From NCBI GenBank assembly GCA_002179805.1, contig NAVB01001818.1:1-16960 (forward strand): 16,960 nt of DNA, written 5' to 3'. The notes under the pieces are model-generated. The model did no database searches, was not told where the DNA came from, and saw nothing but the letters and a program-made list of their open reading frames with translations. Below, one piece after another: positions 16,927-16,960 of this stretch. Position 1 is the first letter of the stretch. The number at the start of each line of letters is the position of its first letter. This stretch comes from Acanthamoeba lenticulata. Its lineage: Eukaryota; Discosea; Longamoebia; Acanthamoebidae. Position numbers and translations under genes: made by a program.

Positions 16927-16960
16927 GTGCGTCCCTCCCCTCCCCTCCCCTCCCTCCCTC
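16927..16960 (+). other. Start of an intron of the F-box gene
   Basis: GTGCGT followed by CCCTCCCCTCC-type sequence to the window end matches the donor and C-rich intron starts of the neighbouring genes. Reading through would give Pro/Ser/Leu-rich nonsense. Confidence 0.7.

Noticed and set aside
1..16960. Hunt for a mobile element, viral insertion or a new multi-gene defence-like system
   Set aside because: No transposase, integrase, reverse transcriptase, capsid or long terminal or inverted repeat was seen. All long coding stretches belong to spliced host genes.

Overview
The window looks like nuclear DNA of a free-living amoeba, most probably Acanthamoeba. The exons are GC-rich. Introns are dense and short (about 50-230 bp), with donors dominated by GTACG and GTGCG and acceptors by CAG. 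Many introns carry CA, ACGC, GA or homopolymer C/G tracts. The species is inferred from this style; no marker gene is present. I assembled six protein-coding genes by following splice sites by eye. Every internal exon joins in frame, and protein family conservation continues across most junctions. I found no viral, plasmid, transposon, CRISPR or convincing RNA-gene signal.

Layout. (1) 91-1239, plus strand: the 3' end of a RasGEF-like gene, whose catalytic-domain end is separated from upstream sequence by a long A/K/E-rich segment. (2) 1559-3809, minus strand: a complete 8-exon STRAP/UNRIP-type WD40 gene with an added charged and glutamine-rich tail; it is convergent with gene 1. (3) 4014-5894, minus strand: a complete 9-exon Rieske non-heme iron oxygenase, closest by eye to choline monooxygenase, with a probable mitochondrial presequence. 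(4) 6159-13465, plus strand: a 21-exon, 1,539-residue DENN-domain protein with eight C-terminal WD40 repeats (SCD1/DENND3-like). It is divergent from gene 3 over a 264-bp spacer. (5) 13606-15111, plus strand: a 7-exon AKTIP/FTS homologue, an E2-like protein without the catalytic cysteine. (6) 15777-end, plus strand: the first exon of an F-box protein with an acidic, serine-rich N-terminus.

The genes do not form one pathway. The DENN protein (Rab activation) and the FTS homologue (cargo adaptor for dynein in other eukaryotes) both point to vesicle traffic and lie head-to-tail 140 bp apart. The RasGEF piece points to Ras signalling, the STRAP protein to snRNP assembly or scaffolding, and the oxygenase to choline/betaine-type metabolism.

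No new multi-gene system is evident. The most interesting signals concern gene structure: two GC-AG introns with the same GCACGC donor, a NAGNAG acceptor, C-tract/G-tract pairing potential inside many introns, a one-exon-one-WD-repeat arrangement, and an oxygenase gene whose introns and codon use differ from its neighbours.
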